Shown in pieces: positions 54,244 to 62,375 of a stretch of DNA of 64,000 nucleotides. The notes under the pieces are model-generated. The model saw only the letters and a program-made list of their open reading frames with translations, searched no databases and was not told the origin of the DNA. Numbering within the stretch: the first letter of the stretch is position 1; the number at the start of each line of letters is the position of its first letter. The stretch is from Sphingobacterium paucimobilis HER1398. Lineage in GTDB: Bacteria > Bacteroidota > Bacteroidia > Sphingobacteriales > Sphingobacteriaceae. The DNA is taken from the NCBI RefSeq assembly GCF_000416985.1, contig NZ_ATDL01000012.1, forward strand, positions 124,001 through 188,000, written 5' to 3'. A program made the position numbers and the translations under genes.

Positions 54244-55101
54244 CTATATACGCTCCAGCACATGCCGTATGGCGGCATCAATTACTTCGGATGGATTCGG
54301 ACAGAATTCTTCGTGAAGTCGAGAAGCCAAAATCGCATTAATGGAAAGCGCATGGTGCCCCAGCATATTGGCCAGTGCATAGATACCCGCAGTTTCCATT
54401 TCTAAATTCGTAATACACTGCTCATTTTTTGTTCGGAATGAGTTAGCCTTCTGAATGAGATCAGGATACATATTATGCGAACGGACCGATCGCCCCTGAG
54501 GCCCGTAAAAGCCCGGCGCTGTCATCGTTATTCCCTTAGAAAGTCCTCCCGAAAACTGCGCCATAAGCCTTGGACTGGCCGTTCCGATATAAGGATGAAA
54601 AGACAAGTTCGAGAAATGCTGGGTAACCGCTGCAGCCAACTCCATCTCCTCTTTAGCGTATGATTTCACATAAAACTGCATCAGCGTATCAAAACCTATC
54701 GCAAACTCACTGGCCAACACCGTTCCCACCGGAAGATTCCCCTGTATGGAGCCCGATGTCCCGATGCGTATGATATCGACAGACCTCATTTCTTCCTTCA
54801 ATGTCTTAGTGTCAAAATCAACATTGATCAGAGCATCGATCTCATTTAATACGATATCGATATTATCAGTTCCTATTCCAGTAGATATTACAGAGATTCG
54901 TTTCCCCCGCAACATCCCCGTATGAGTGATAAATTCCCGTTTACCTTTCTTTACCTCTATCGTGTCAAAATATTTCGAAACCAATGGGACTCGTTCTTGG
55001 TCCCCGACAAAGATGATAGTATCGGCCAGATCCTCAGGCCGCAGGTTCAGGTGATATATACTACCATCCGCATTTAAAATTAACTCCGTGTCTGCAATCA
55101 T
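54244..55101 (-). CDS. Nucleoside phosphorylase (uridine phosphorylase-like)
   Basis: A 285-residue purine/uridine phosphorylase-family enzyme releasing the base from nucleosides for salvage. Motifs: IIFVGDQERVPLVSKYF (phosphate-site loop region), SVISTGIGTDNIDIVLNE (family signature), IIRIGTSGSIQGNLPVGTVL, and NLEMETAGIYALA with the sugar-binding Met-Glu. Overlaps the YigZ gene by 4 nt (ATGA), third in a coupled trio. Confidence 0.9.
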   Translation of the reverse strand: MIADTELILNADGSIYHLNLRPEDLADTIIFVGDQERVPLVSKYFDTIEVKKGKREFITHTGMLRGKRISVISTGIGTDNIDIVLNEIDALINVDFDTKTLKEEMRSVDIIRIGTSGSIQGNLPVGTVLASEFAIGFDTLMQFYVKSYAKEEMELAAAVTQHFSNLSFHPYIGTASPRLMAQFSGGLSKGITMTAPGFYGPQGRSVRSHNMYPDLIQKANSFRTKNEQCITNLEMETAGIYALANMLGHHALSINAILASRLHEEFCPNPSEVIDAAIRHVLERI

Positions 55102-55715
55102 AACGTATACAAATAGTTGTGCGTCACTTTTTCGATCTTATCCAATTTTGCCAGCACCTGATTGACTTGCATCTTTCTAATCTCCATAGTTATAACACAG
55201 CTGTTGTCAAATTGTTGATCCAACATTTGAATTCCTTCTTCCTTCATCACGCGCATGACATCATTCATCTGCAGATAGTCGAATCGAACATCATACACAT
55301 CATTTACCGTCCGCTCTTCGATCTTTGCCACGTCCAATGCTTCCAACGTAGCCGTCTTGTAGGCGTTGATCAATCCCGGCACCCCCAAAAGAGTACCCCC
55401 AAAATACCGAACCACCACAACCAGTATATTCGTCAGATCTTTAGAGAGCAGCACATTTAGGATGGGTCTCCCTGCAGTACCTGACGGTTCGCCATCATCA
55501 TTGATACGAAACACGCCACGATCCGTCGTTAAGCGATAGGCCCAGCAATGATGCCGAGCTTTAGGATGCAAGGCCTTTAGGTCCGCAATAATATCCTTCA
55601 GGTCTTTTTCATTCTTAAAGGGGTAGGCATAAGCTATAAACTTACTCCCTTTATCTCTAAAAATCCCTTCAGAAGGCTCCTCAATAGTCAAATAAGTATC
55701 TTCAAATAAACTCAC
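55098..55715 (-). CDS. YigZ/IMPACT family protein
   Basis: A 205-residue cytoplasmic protein of UPF0029. The N-terminal IMPACT domain has KGSKFIAYAYPF, HHCWAYRL, NDDGEPSGTAGRPIL and VVRYFGGTLLGVPGLINAY, which are all diagnostic; a DUF1949-like C-terminal domain follows. The IMPACT domain in eukaryotes acts on GCN2 signalling, and the bacterial role is unclear. Overlaps both neighbours by 4 nt. Confidence 0.92.
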   Translation of the reverse strand: MSLFEDTYLTIEEPSEGIFRDKGSKFIAYAYPFKNEKDLKDIIADLKALHPKARHHCWAYRLTTDRGVFRINDDGEPSGTAGRPILNVLLSKDLTNILVVVVRYFGGTLLGVPGLINAYKTATLEALDVAKIEERTVNDVYDVRFDYLQMNDVMRVMKEEGIQMLDQQFDNSCVITMEIRKMQVNQVLAKLDKIEKVTHNYLYTL

Positions 55716-56569
55716 AAATACGCAATTAATAATATAGATATAACAGCCAATACAAGACCGATTTTATTGATATAGCTCAGTTTTTCTTTAAAAGCCCATA
55801 CGCCGACCAGCGTACCCACTACGATCACACCCACATTCATTGTCGTAAATACAATAGAGGGATTGTCCGGTATCACGCGATGCGCCTTCATATAAAAGAA
55901 AATATTGAAAAAATTAAACACTCCCAATACACTCCCCCACAACATAGAGGTAGCTTCTATCCGTTGCCCCCGGCCCCACTTTTGAAACAACAAGATACAA
56001 AAAGCAACCAACATTGCCCCTACAAAAACGAAGAACATCGAGTCAATATAAGACACCTCTTTATGTTGCGCCACTTGTTTGAACAAAACATCAATTATCC
56101 CCATCCCCAAAAACACCACCGCAGGATACAGCATGCTATTGGATTTTTGGCCCTGTCCCTCTTTATTCCAGCTGACCGAACAAACCAGTGCAATCAATCC
56201 GACAGCAATACCAATCAGCTTACCGGAGGAAGCAGTTTCCTTAAAAAGTAAAAACGAAGCCAATAGAGGAATAAACAATGACATACGTTGCGCAACATCC
56301 GTCTTTACAATACCACTGTATTTAATAGATAAAGCGATGAAAATAAAAAGTGTAGGCAATAGTATAGTTAGTGGTATATACAATTGATACGGAAGTATAG
56401 ACCATGGGACGTCTTTCAGTTCAGGAGCTAGTAGCGTGTATGTCAGTACAACAGTCGCTGGATAGTTCCACAAAACAATGTGTTGCACATTCAGAGACCT
56501 ACCTCGCGCCATCTTTAGCAGCACAGCAACAATCACACTACAAACAACACTTAAAATAACATATAACAT
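55712..56569 (-). CDS. EamA/DMT-superfamily transporter
   Basis: A ten-helix drug/metabolite transporter, about 285 residues from the ATG at 56569. A GTG 18 codons upstream extends the frame but adds a second hydrophobic stretch not usual for the family, so the ATG is preferred. Two EamA repeats are visible, with SSGKLIGIAVGLIALV at the first-half end and VGTLVGVWAFKEKLSYINKIGLVL at the second. Substrate unknown. First gene of the trio with yigZ and the phosphorylase, divergent from the aromatic operon. Confidence 0.85.
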   Translation of the reverse strand: MLYVILSVVCSVIVAVLLKMARGRSLNVQHIVLWNYPATVVLTYTLLAPELKDVPWSILPYQLYIPLTILLPTLFIFIALSIKYSGIVKTDVAQRMSLFIPLLASFLLFKETASSGKLIGIAVGLIALVCSVSWNKEGQGQKSNSMLYPAVVFLGMGIIDVLFKQVAQHKEVSYIDSMFFVFVGAMLVAFCILLFQKWGRGQRIEATSMLWGSVLGVFNFFNIFFYMKAHRVIPDNPSIVFTTMNVGVIVVGTLVGVWAFKEKLSYINKIGLVLAVISILLIAYL

Positions 56570-56649
56570 AACCAATAGCGCTAAAAGAGCTACAATAGTA
56601 CTAAAATCTGTCGAAAAGAACACTTCTCCTACCCCACTATTTTCTTATC

Positions 56650-56935
56650 TATCCCAAACTAGAGCAAAATAAACACATAAAATGACAACAAAAACAAACA
56701 AAATAAACAAAAATAATAACACAAAAAACACTATAAAAATACATTAAAAAACAACTGTTATTATGCGTTAAAAACAACTAAAAAAACAAACAAAACAAGC
56801 TTTAAACAGGATTAATAAACAAAACAACAAAAAAAACACTATCATAAATAACATTTTTTACACTAAAAAAACAGCCAAAAATCAACGCAAAAACGAATCA
56901 AAAAACAACTAAAAAACCATTTAAATAAAAATAAA
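56650..56935. other. A/C-rich, nearly G-free stretch upstream of the pheA leader promoter
   Basis: About 285 bp whose plus strand consists largely of A with scattered C (repeated ACAAA, AAACAAC motifs) and very few G. No reading frame, hairpin or promoter is seen in it apart from the consensus promoter immediately after. It may act as a long A-tract, UP-like or curved region. Confidence 0.5.
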
Positions 56936-56967
56936 TTTGGATATTGTTTTTCAATCACATACCTTTG
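56936..56967 (+). promoter_or_regulatory. Consensus promoter of the aromatic operon leader
   Basis: TTTG (56936-56939), exactly 20 nt, TACCTTTG (56960-56967). The predicted start near 56975 leaves about 12 nt before the first leader ATG. Confidence 0.75.
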
Positions 56968-56986
56968 ATTCATCAAAACAGAGACA

Positions 56987-57052
56987 ATGCATACAATGAA
57001 CACATACAACTATTTTTACTTCTTTTATTTTAGCGATAAAAGCCGGGACTAG
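56987..57052 (+). CDS. pheL: Phe/Tyr-rich leader peptide of the pheA operon attenuator
   Basis: A 21-codon reading frame (an internal ATG at 56996 would give 18 codons) sits between the promoter and a terminator. Its core YNYFYFFYF contains four Tyr and four Phe codons within nine. It then reads SDKSRD and stops with TAG at 57050. It is too short and biased to be an enzyme; such a run of the end-product amino acids directly before pheA is the mark of an attenuator leader. Codons AGC-CGG-GAC (57041-57049) contain CCGGGAC, complementary to the terminator's first arm, so a ribosome reaching the stop would cover that segment. Confidence 0.85.
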   Translation: MHTMNTYNYFYFFYFSDKSRD

Positions 57053-57117
57053 TATGTATATAATTCACTGCATGAATAAAATATGAAAGGTCCCGGATTG
57101 ATTCCGGGACCTTTTTT
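57043..57117 (+). promoter_or_regulatory. Phe/Tyr transcription attenuator (antiterminator plus terminator)
   Basis: Three mutually exclusive segments: A, CCGGGAC at 57043-57049 in the leader frame; B, GTCCCGG at 57090-57096; C, CCGGGAC at 57104-57110. A:B forms a 7-bp antiterminator. B:C is the core of a 12-bp terminator stem. A ribosome stalled at the Tyr/Phe codons (57011-57031) leaves A free, giving read-through. A ribosome at the stop covers A, giving termination. A small hairpin (ATTCA/TGAAT, 57063-57077) lies between. Confidence 0.8.
57086..57117 (+). terminator. Attenuator terminator before pheA
   Basis: 12-bp stem AAAGGTCCCGGA / TCCGGGACCTTT with a 5-nt loop and T6, 16 nt before the pheA ATG. 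Confidence 0.9.
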
Positions 57118-57132
57118 CGTTAAATATTAAAT

Positions 57133-57957
57133 ATGAAAACAAAAATTGCAATTCAGGGCGTAAAAGCTTCATTCCATGAAGAAGCCGCATTCAAGTATTT
57201 CGGTCAGGACATCGAGACCTTAGAGTGCAGCTCTTTCAAGCAAACCTGCGAAATGCTCAAACAAGGCAAAGCAGATTATGTAGTGATGGCCATCGAGAAC
57301 TCTATTGCGGGGAGCATATTACCCAATTACAATTTGCTAAGGGACTACAGATTCCATATCGTAGGTGAGGTACACCTCAACATTCAGCAAAATCTGTTGG
57401 CCTTGCCAGGGGTAAAACTAAGCGACATCCAATATGTCGAGTCTCACCCGATTGCTATTCGTCAGTGCGACGAGTTTCTCTCCGATCATTCCGATTGGAT
57501 TATCAAAGAAGGACTGGATACCGCAGGCTGTGCCAAAAAGATAAAAGAAGAACAGCTTACCAATACAGCGGCTATTGCCGGAGAGTTTGCCGCCAAGATA
57601 TACGGTCTGCAGATTCTCGAAAAACGAATCGAGACCAATAAAAAGAATGCAACACGGTTTTTGATTTTGAGCAACGAGGTTGTCGAGCAAAAAGGAGCAA
57701 ACAAAGCCTCCCTCTCCTTTCAGACTGGCAATGGTGTAGGCGCATTGGCAGCCGTACTACAGTGCTTTGCCGAACAAAATGTCAACCTCAGCAAGATCCA
57801 ATCTATGCCTGTAGTGGGCCGACGTAATGAATACGATTTCTATGTCGATGTAGAATGGAAAAAGCAAGCCGATTATGATGCTGCAATTCGCAAAGTCCTA
57901 AAGCATACCGTCAATTTCAGTATCATGGGCGAATACATCAAAAACGAAAAAGTATAA
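57133..57957 (+). CDS. pheA: Prephenate dehydratase
   Basis: It converts prephenate to phenylpyruvate, the committed step to phenylalanine. The 274-residue protein has the dehydratase domain (about 1-180) starting KIAIQGVKASFHEEAAFKYF, with the catalytic NATRFLILS motif near 177, and a C-terminal ACT domain (about 190-274) with GALAAVLQCFAEQNVNLSKIQSMPV that would bind Phe for feedback inhibition. No chorismate mutase domain is fused; that activity sits on the next gene. The gene is the first after the Phe/Tyr attenuator. Confidence 0.95.
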   Translation: MKTKIAIQGVKASFHEEAAFKYFGQDIETLECSSFKQTCEMLKQGKADYVVMAIENSIAGSILPNYNLLRDYRFHIVGEVHLNIQQNLLALPGVKLSDIQYVESHPIAIRQCDEFLSDHSDWIIKEGLDTAGCAKKIKEEQLTNTAAIAGEFAAKIYGLQILEKRIETNKKNATRFLILSNEVVEQKGANKASLSFQTGNGVGALAAVLQCFAEQNVNLSKIQSMPVVGRRNEYDFYVDVEWKKQADYDAAIRKVLKHTVNFSIMGEYIKNEKV

Positions 57958-57998
57958 CACAACTAACACAACGATAAAAATTAAAAATTGAAAATAAG

Positions 57999-59105
57999 AT
58001 GAAACATTCATTAGACATCCTTCCATTACAGTCTTGGATAGACACAGGAGACAAACCTTTAATCATAGCAGGTCCATGTAGTGCAGAGACCGAAGAGCAA
58101 GTGGTTTCGACAGCTCATCTATTGGCAAATACAGGCAAAGTAAATGTATTACGCGCCGGTATATGGAAACCGCGTACACGTCCAGGCGAGTTTGAAGGTA
58201 TTGGAAGTGTCGGTCTACAATGGTTAAAAAGAGCGAAAGAAGAAACTGGTCTACTTACTGCCACAGAAGTAGCTACCGCCAAACACGTAGAAGAAGCGCT
58301 GGCTGCAGGTATAGATATACTATGGGTCGGTGCACGTTCGACAGCCAATCCATTTACGGTCCAAGAGATTGCAGATGCTTTGAAAGGCGTAGATGTACCC
58401 GTATTGGTCAAAAACCCCGTAAATCCAGACCTATCGTTATGGATTGGAGCATTAGAGCGTATCAATGGTGCCGGTATCAAAAAACTGGGTGCGATACACC
58501 GTGGATTCTCTTCTTTCGAAAAGACAGCTTTCCGTAATGAGCCGATGTGGGACATCGCTATACAGTTGAAAACGATTGCACCGGAGCTGCCTATCATCAA
58601 CGATCCTAGTCATATCTGTGGTAACCGTGAGCTTATTCCTTACATCACACAAAAAGCGATGGACATGGACATGCAAGGACTCATCATCGAATCTCATATC
58701 GATCCTTCCGTAGCTTGGACAGATGCGAAACAACAAGTGACACCAGCTGCACTAGCAGATCTATTGGACAACTTGTCTATTCGTCATGCCGCATCGAACA
58801 ACCCTGCATTTGATGATAAGTTGGCTGAACTCCGTCAGCAGATCGACAAATTAGATGACCAGATCATCAAGCAGATCGGTGATCGTATGAAGATTGCAGA
58901 GAAGATCGGTGAATATAAACGTGACAATCACGTCACTATCCTTCAGGTATCACGTTGGGACGAGATCGTTCAAAAACGTGTACAATTGGCAAGAGCCTTA
59001 AACCTTAGTGAAGACTTTACCGTAAAATACCTCGAACTGTTGCACAACGAATCTATCCGTAAGCAAAACGAAGTGATGAATACAAAAGTAAATGCGGAGG
59101 TATAA
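57999..59105 (+). CDS. DAHP synthase fused to chorismate mutase (AroQ type)
   Basis: A 368-residue bifunctional enzyme. Residues 1 to about 265 are a KDO8P-like DAHP synthase (first shikimate step): LIIAGPCSAET, RAGIWKPRTRPGEFEGIG, IHRGFSSFEK and NDPSHICGNRELIP. Residues about 275-360 are an AroQ chorismate mutase (chorismate to prephenate): ELRQQIDKLDDQIIKQIGDRMKIAEKIGEYK. The fusion lets prephenate or Phe/Tyr control entry into the pathway. It lies 41 nt after pheA. aroA begins on the base after its stop codon. Confidence 0.94.
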   Translation: MKHSLDILPLQSWIDTGDKPLIIAGPCSAETEEQVVSTAHLLANTGKVNVLRAGIWKPRTRPGEFEGIGSVGLQWLKRAKEETGLLTATEVATAKHVEEALAAGIDILWVGARSTANPFTVQEIADALKGVDVPVLVKNPVNPDLSLWIGALERINGAGIKKLGAIHRGFSSFEKTAFRNEPMWDIAIQLKTIAPELPIINDPSHICGNRELIPYITQKAMDMDMQGLIIESHIDPSVAWTDAKQQVTPAALADLLDNLSIRHAASNNPAFDDKLAELRQQIDKLDDQIIKQIGDRMKIAEKIGEYKRDNHVTILQVSRWDEIVQKRVQLARALNLSEDFTVKYLELLHNESIRKQNEVMNTKVNAEV

Positions 59106-60353
59106 ATGAGTCTAACAAGCATCAAGCTCGCTCATCCTACGAAACAAATAAGTGGAACGGTACAGCTCACTGGTTCTAAATCAGAGAGCAACCGGGCTCT
59201 TATTATACAGGCCATCAGTTCAGGAAAGGTGAAGATACAAAACCTTTCCCATGCTGATGACACCGTGCTGTTGACCAATGCCTTAAAGGTAGCACTTCAG
59301 ATTGACGATCAGGTAAAAACCATAGACATCGGCCCTGCCGGTACAGCCATGCGTTTTTTGACATCTTACCTCAATCTACTTCCTGGAGACTTTGTACTTA
59401 CTGGCACACAGCGAATGCAACAGCGTCCGATTGGGATTCTGGTAGATGCGCTCAACAGCCTGGGAGCGTCCATTGATTACACACAGACATCCGGCTACCC
59501 CCCACTTCGTATACGCGGTCCATTCCAGCAATCGGCTACTTCGGTCAATATCAAAGGCGACATCAGCAGCCAATATATATCCTCCCTTCTTTTGATCGCC
59601 TCGGCGCTCAAAGACGGACTCACCTTAGATATTGAAGGCGAGCTAACCTCCAGACCTTATGTCACCATGACACTCGATATGTTGGCCGAGGTCGGTATAC
59701 AACACAGCTGGCAGGACAATAGCATTCACATTGCTCCCCAGCAAGCACGTCCAAGCACCTTGTATATAGAACCCGATTGGAGCGCCGCCTCCTATTGGTA
59801 CGCTATGGTAGCGTTGTCAGAACAGGGTTCCATACGACTGCCTGGGCTCAAAAAGAACAGCCTGCAGGGCGATATCGCTATTGCTGAGATCATGACCCAC
59901 TTTGGGGTCAAGACAACCTTCGAAGCAGACGCTATTTACCTGGAGAAAACAGCAATCACATCGGACAAAAAGTTATTTGATTTCAAGTCATGTCCCGATC
60001 TGGCACAGACCGTTGTCGTGGTGGCATCAGCATTAAAGCGGGATGTTTCTTTCACCGGTCTCGAGACCCTGAAGATCAAAGAGACCGATCGTATTGCAGC
60101 CCTACAAAACGAGATTGCAAAATATGGCGCTGTATTACAAGAGGATGGCGAAACCTATCACCTACACAGTCAGCACGTTCAAGATCCAGGATCCCTGACG
60201 ATCGAAACCTACGAAGACCACCGTATGGCGATGGCCTTTGCACCACTGGCACTTGTCTTCCAACAAGTACAGATACTGGAACCACATGTTGTTGAAAAAT
60301 CCTACCCTACATTCTGGGATGATCTCCGCAAACAAGGATTCACACTAACATAA
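59106..60353 (+). CDS. aroA: 5-enolpyruvylshikimate-3-phosphate synthase
   Basis: It joins PEP to shikimate-3-phosphate. The 415-residue protein has GSKSESNRALIIQAIS (substrate loop), PAGTAMRFLTSYL (PEP-binding region), GDISSQYISSLLLIA, and LKIKETDRIAALQNEIAKYGA. The catalytic Asp region is ...DLAQTVVVVAS, and EDHRMAMAFAPLAL near the C-terminus. Immediately contiguous with the DAHPS-CM gene (TAA then ATG). Confidence 0.95.
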   Translation: MSLTSIKLAHPTKQISGTVQLTGSKSESNRALIIQAISSGKVKIQNLSHADDTVLLTNALKVALQIDDQVKTIDIGPAGTAMRFLTSYLNLLPGDFVLTGTQRMQQRPIGILVDALNSLGASIDYTQTSGYPPLRIRGPFQQSATSVNIKGDISSQYISSLLLIASALKDGLTLDIEGELTSRPYVTMTLDMLAEVGIQHSWQDNSIHIAPQQARPSTLYIEPDWSAASYWYAMVALSEQGSIRLPGLKKNSLQGDIAIAEIMTHFGVKTTFEADAIYLEKTAITSDKKLFDFKSCPDLAQTVVVVASALKRDVSFTGLETLKIKETDRIAALQNEIAKYGAVLQEDGETYHLHSQHVQDPGSLTIETYEDHRMAMAFAPLALVFQQVQILEPHVVEKSYPTFWDDLRKQGFTLT

Positions 60354-60361
60354 AACATATA

Positions 60362-60397
60362 TCGTCTATATTTTTAGCTAAAGTATAGACGATTTAA
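60362..60397 (+). other. Hairpin between aroA and aroC
   Basis: 10-bp inverted repeat ATCGTCTATA / TATAGACGAT with a 13-nt loop and a weak T-tract, in the 68-nt gap before aroC. It may act as a weak terminator or mRNA-processing structure. Confidence 0.45.
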
Positions 60398-60421
60398 TAT
60401 ATTTACCCCAATTATTAAATT

Positions 60422-61519
60422 ATGGCAGGAAATTCATTTGGCGATTTATTTAGAATAACCACATTTGGCGAATCTCACGGAGCGGCAATAGGCGTGATTT
60501 TAGATGGTTGCCCTTCCAATATAGTTATTGACGAGGCCTTCATCCAATCCGAACTGGACAAACGACGTCCCGGTCAGTCAAAGATTACCACCCAGCGAAA
60601 GGAAAGCGATACCGCACAGTTATTGTCGGGCGTTTTTGAAGGTAAATCTACAGGGACACCGATAGCTATTCTCATTCCCAATGAAGACCAGCGCTCCAAA
60701 GACTACTCGCACATCAGCGACAAGTTCCGCCCCTCCCATGCCGACTATACCTATCAAATGAAATACGGTATAAGAGATTATCGCGGAGGCGGTCGTTCAT
60801 CTGCCCGAGAGACTGCTGCCCGGGTAGCTGCAGGAGCGATAGCCAAGCTGTTCTTAAAACAACATGGCATTGAAATATTTGCACATGTTTCCGGTGTAGG
60901 TACGATAGAGTCTCCCAACCTGGATTATACCGACCTATCCGATCTCTTAGACCTTCGCGAAGCGAATATCGTCCGTTGTGCTGATCCTGCTACTGCCACA
61001 GAGATGGTCAGTTTTATCGACAGCATACGTAAAGCCGGAGATACCGTAGGTGGTCGTATTTCTACGGTCATCCGCAATCTCCCCGTCGGCCTGGGCGAAC
61101 CCGTATTTGACAAATTGCATGCGGATCTCGCCAAAGCCATGATGGGCATCAATGCCGTACACGGCTTTGAATACGGTTCTGGATTCGAAGGTTCCAAACA
61201 TATCGGCTCCGAGCACAATGACATTTTCTCCAAAGAAGGAGACAAGACCGTTACCCGCACCAACTACTCTGGTGGTATCCAAGGCGGGATCTCCAATGGT
61301 ATGGACGTGACTTTTAGAGTCGCATTCAAACCTGTGGCCACCATTATGCGTGATCAGCCTACATTAAACGAAGCAGGAGAAGAAACCGTGATTTCCGGAA
61401 AAGGAAGACACGATCCTTGTGTCGTGCCTCGCGCAGTCATTATTGTAGAAGCTATGGCTGCCCTTGTTATTGCCGATCACCTGTTAAAACATAATGCCTA
61501 TCTAAATGTTAGAAAATAA
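60422..61519 (+). CDS. aroC: Chorismate synthase
   Basis: It forms chorismate from EPSP with reduced FMN. The 365-residue protein carries the three signatures: [40 protein letters not shown] and [18 protein letters not shown]. Last biosynthetic step present in the operon. The 3' end overlaps the ROK gene by 14 nt. Confidence 0.96.
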   Translation: MAGNSFGDLFRITTFGESHGAAIGVILDGCPSNIVIDEAFIQSELDKRRPGQSKITTQRKESDTAQLLSGVFEGKSTGTPIAILIPNEDQRSKDYSHISDKFRPSHADYTYQMKYGIRDYRGGGRSSARETAARVAAGAIAKLFLKQHGIEIFAHVSGVGTIESPNLDYTDLSDLLDLREANIVRCADPATATEMVSFIDSIRKAGDTVGGRISTVIRNLPVGLGEPVFDKLHADLAKAMMGINAVHGFEYGSGFEGSKHIGSEHNDIFSKEGDKTVTRTNYSGGIQGGISNGMDVTFRVAFKPVATIMRDQPTLNEAGEETVISGKGRHDPCVVPRAVIIVEAMAALVIADHLLKHNAYLNVRK

Positions 61520-62363
61520 GTCTACATATATTTTAGCTTGCGATATCGGAGGTACACACATTACCTCCGCTATCGTTACTAGCGATACCTGGTCTATTAT
61601 TTCTGAAACACTTGTACGAAAATCCGTAAATTCAGCTCAAAATGCTAAATCGATTTTTCAGTCTTGGACAAGCGCATTAAACGAATCATTGGCTCTTTTT
61701 GGTGCCCCCATCAGACAGATCGGTATCGCTATGCCCGGCCCCTTCGACTACGAGACAGGTATCTCTTTGATGAAAGGGCAAGACAAATATGACAGCCTCT
61801 ATCAAACCAATATCACGGATGGCCTCCGGAGCAGCTTGGGCGATGATACGCTCCAGATACGCTATATCAACGATGCCGCAGCTTTTCTACAGGGCGAAAT
61901 ATTTGCTACAGGACGTCAGGACGAACAGACCATTCTCGGCATTACCTTAGGCACCGGACTGGGCAGCGCCATATGGCACCATGGTTCCAAGGCACAGGAT
62001 GCCAACCTATGGAATACCCCTTACAAAGAGGCTATTTTTGAAGAATACCTGGTTACCCGCTGGTTCACCCGCCGTTTCGAAGAACTGTCCGGACATCAAG
62101 AAATAGGACTAAAAGAAATCATCGACAAGCACAGCCAGAGCGACAGCTTACAGGTACTGCTCGCCGAGTACCGCACCCAGTTGTACGACTTTCTTCAATA
62201 CTTCAGCACACGTGAAGGATGCCAGCATTACATTATCGGAGGCAATATTTCAAAGGCATGGCCGCTCATCAACAGCGACCACAGGTTTATGGACTTTGCC
62301 ATTTCCATAGGGGTACAAGAAGAAAAAGCAGCGCTTATAGGCGCCGCTTCATTATTTAAATAG
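61506..62363 (+). CDS. ROK-family protein (putative sugar kinase)
   Basis: A 285-residue member of the ROK family. Motifs: the phosphate loop [15 protein letters not shown], the catalytic region [14 protein letters not shown] and [14 protein letters not shown]. The zinc-binding CxCGxxGCxE cluster usual in the family is missing; the region reads [14 protein letters not shown]. There is no N-terminal helix-turn-helix, so a kinase rather than a repressor is likely. It overlaps aroC by 14 nt, so it is translated with an aromatic pathway for which it has no evident role. Confidence 0.85.
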   Translation: MLENKSTYILACDIGGTHITSAIVTSDTWSIISETLVRKSVNSAQNAKSIFQSWTSALNESLALFGAPIRQIGIAMPGPFDYETGISLMKGQDKYDSLYQTNITDGLRSSLGDDTLQIRYINDAAAFLQGEIFATGRQDEQTILGITLGTGLGSAIWHHGSKAQDANLWNTPYKEAIFEEYLVTRWFTRRFEELSGHQEIGLKEIIDKHSQSDSLQVLLAEYRTQLYDFLQYFSTREGCQHYIIGGNISKAWPLINSDHRFMDFAISIGVQEEKAALIGAASLFK

Positions 62364-62375
62364 TATCCGTTCCGT

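Noticed and set aside
56650..56935. A/C-rich repeats as a CRISPR array
   Set aside because: No regular repeat-spacer structure and no cas genes; only low-complexity composition.
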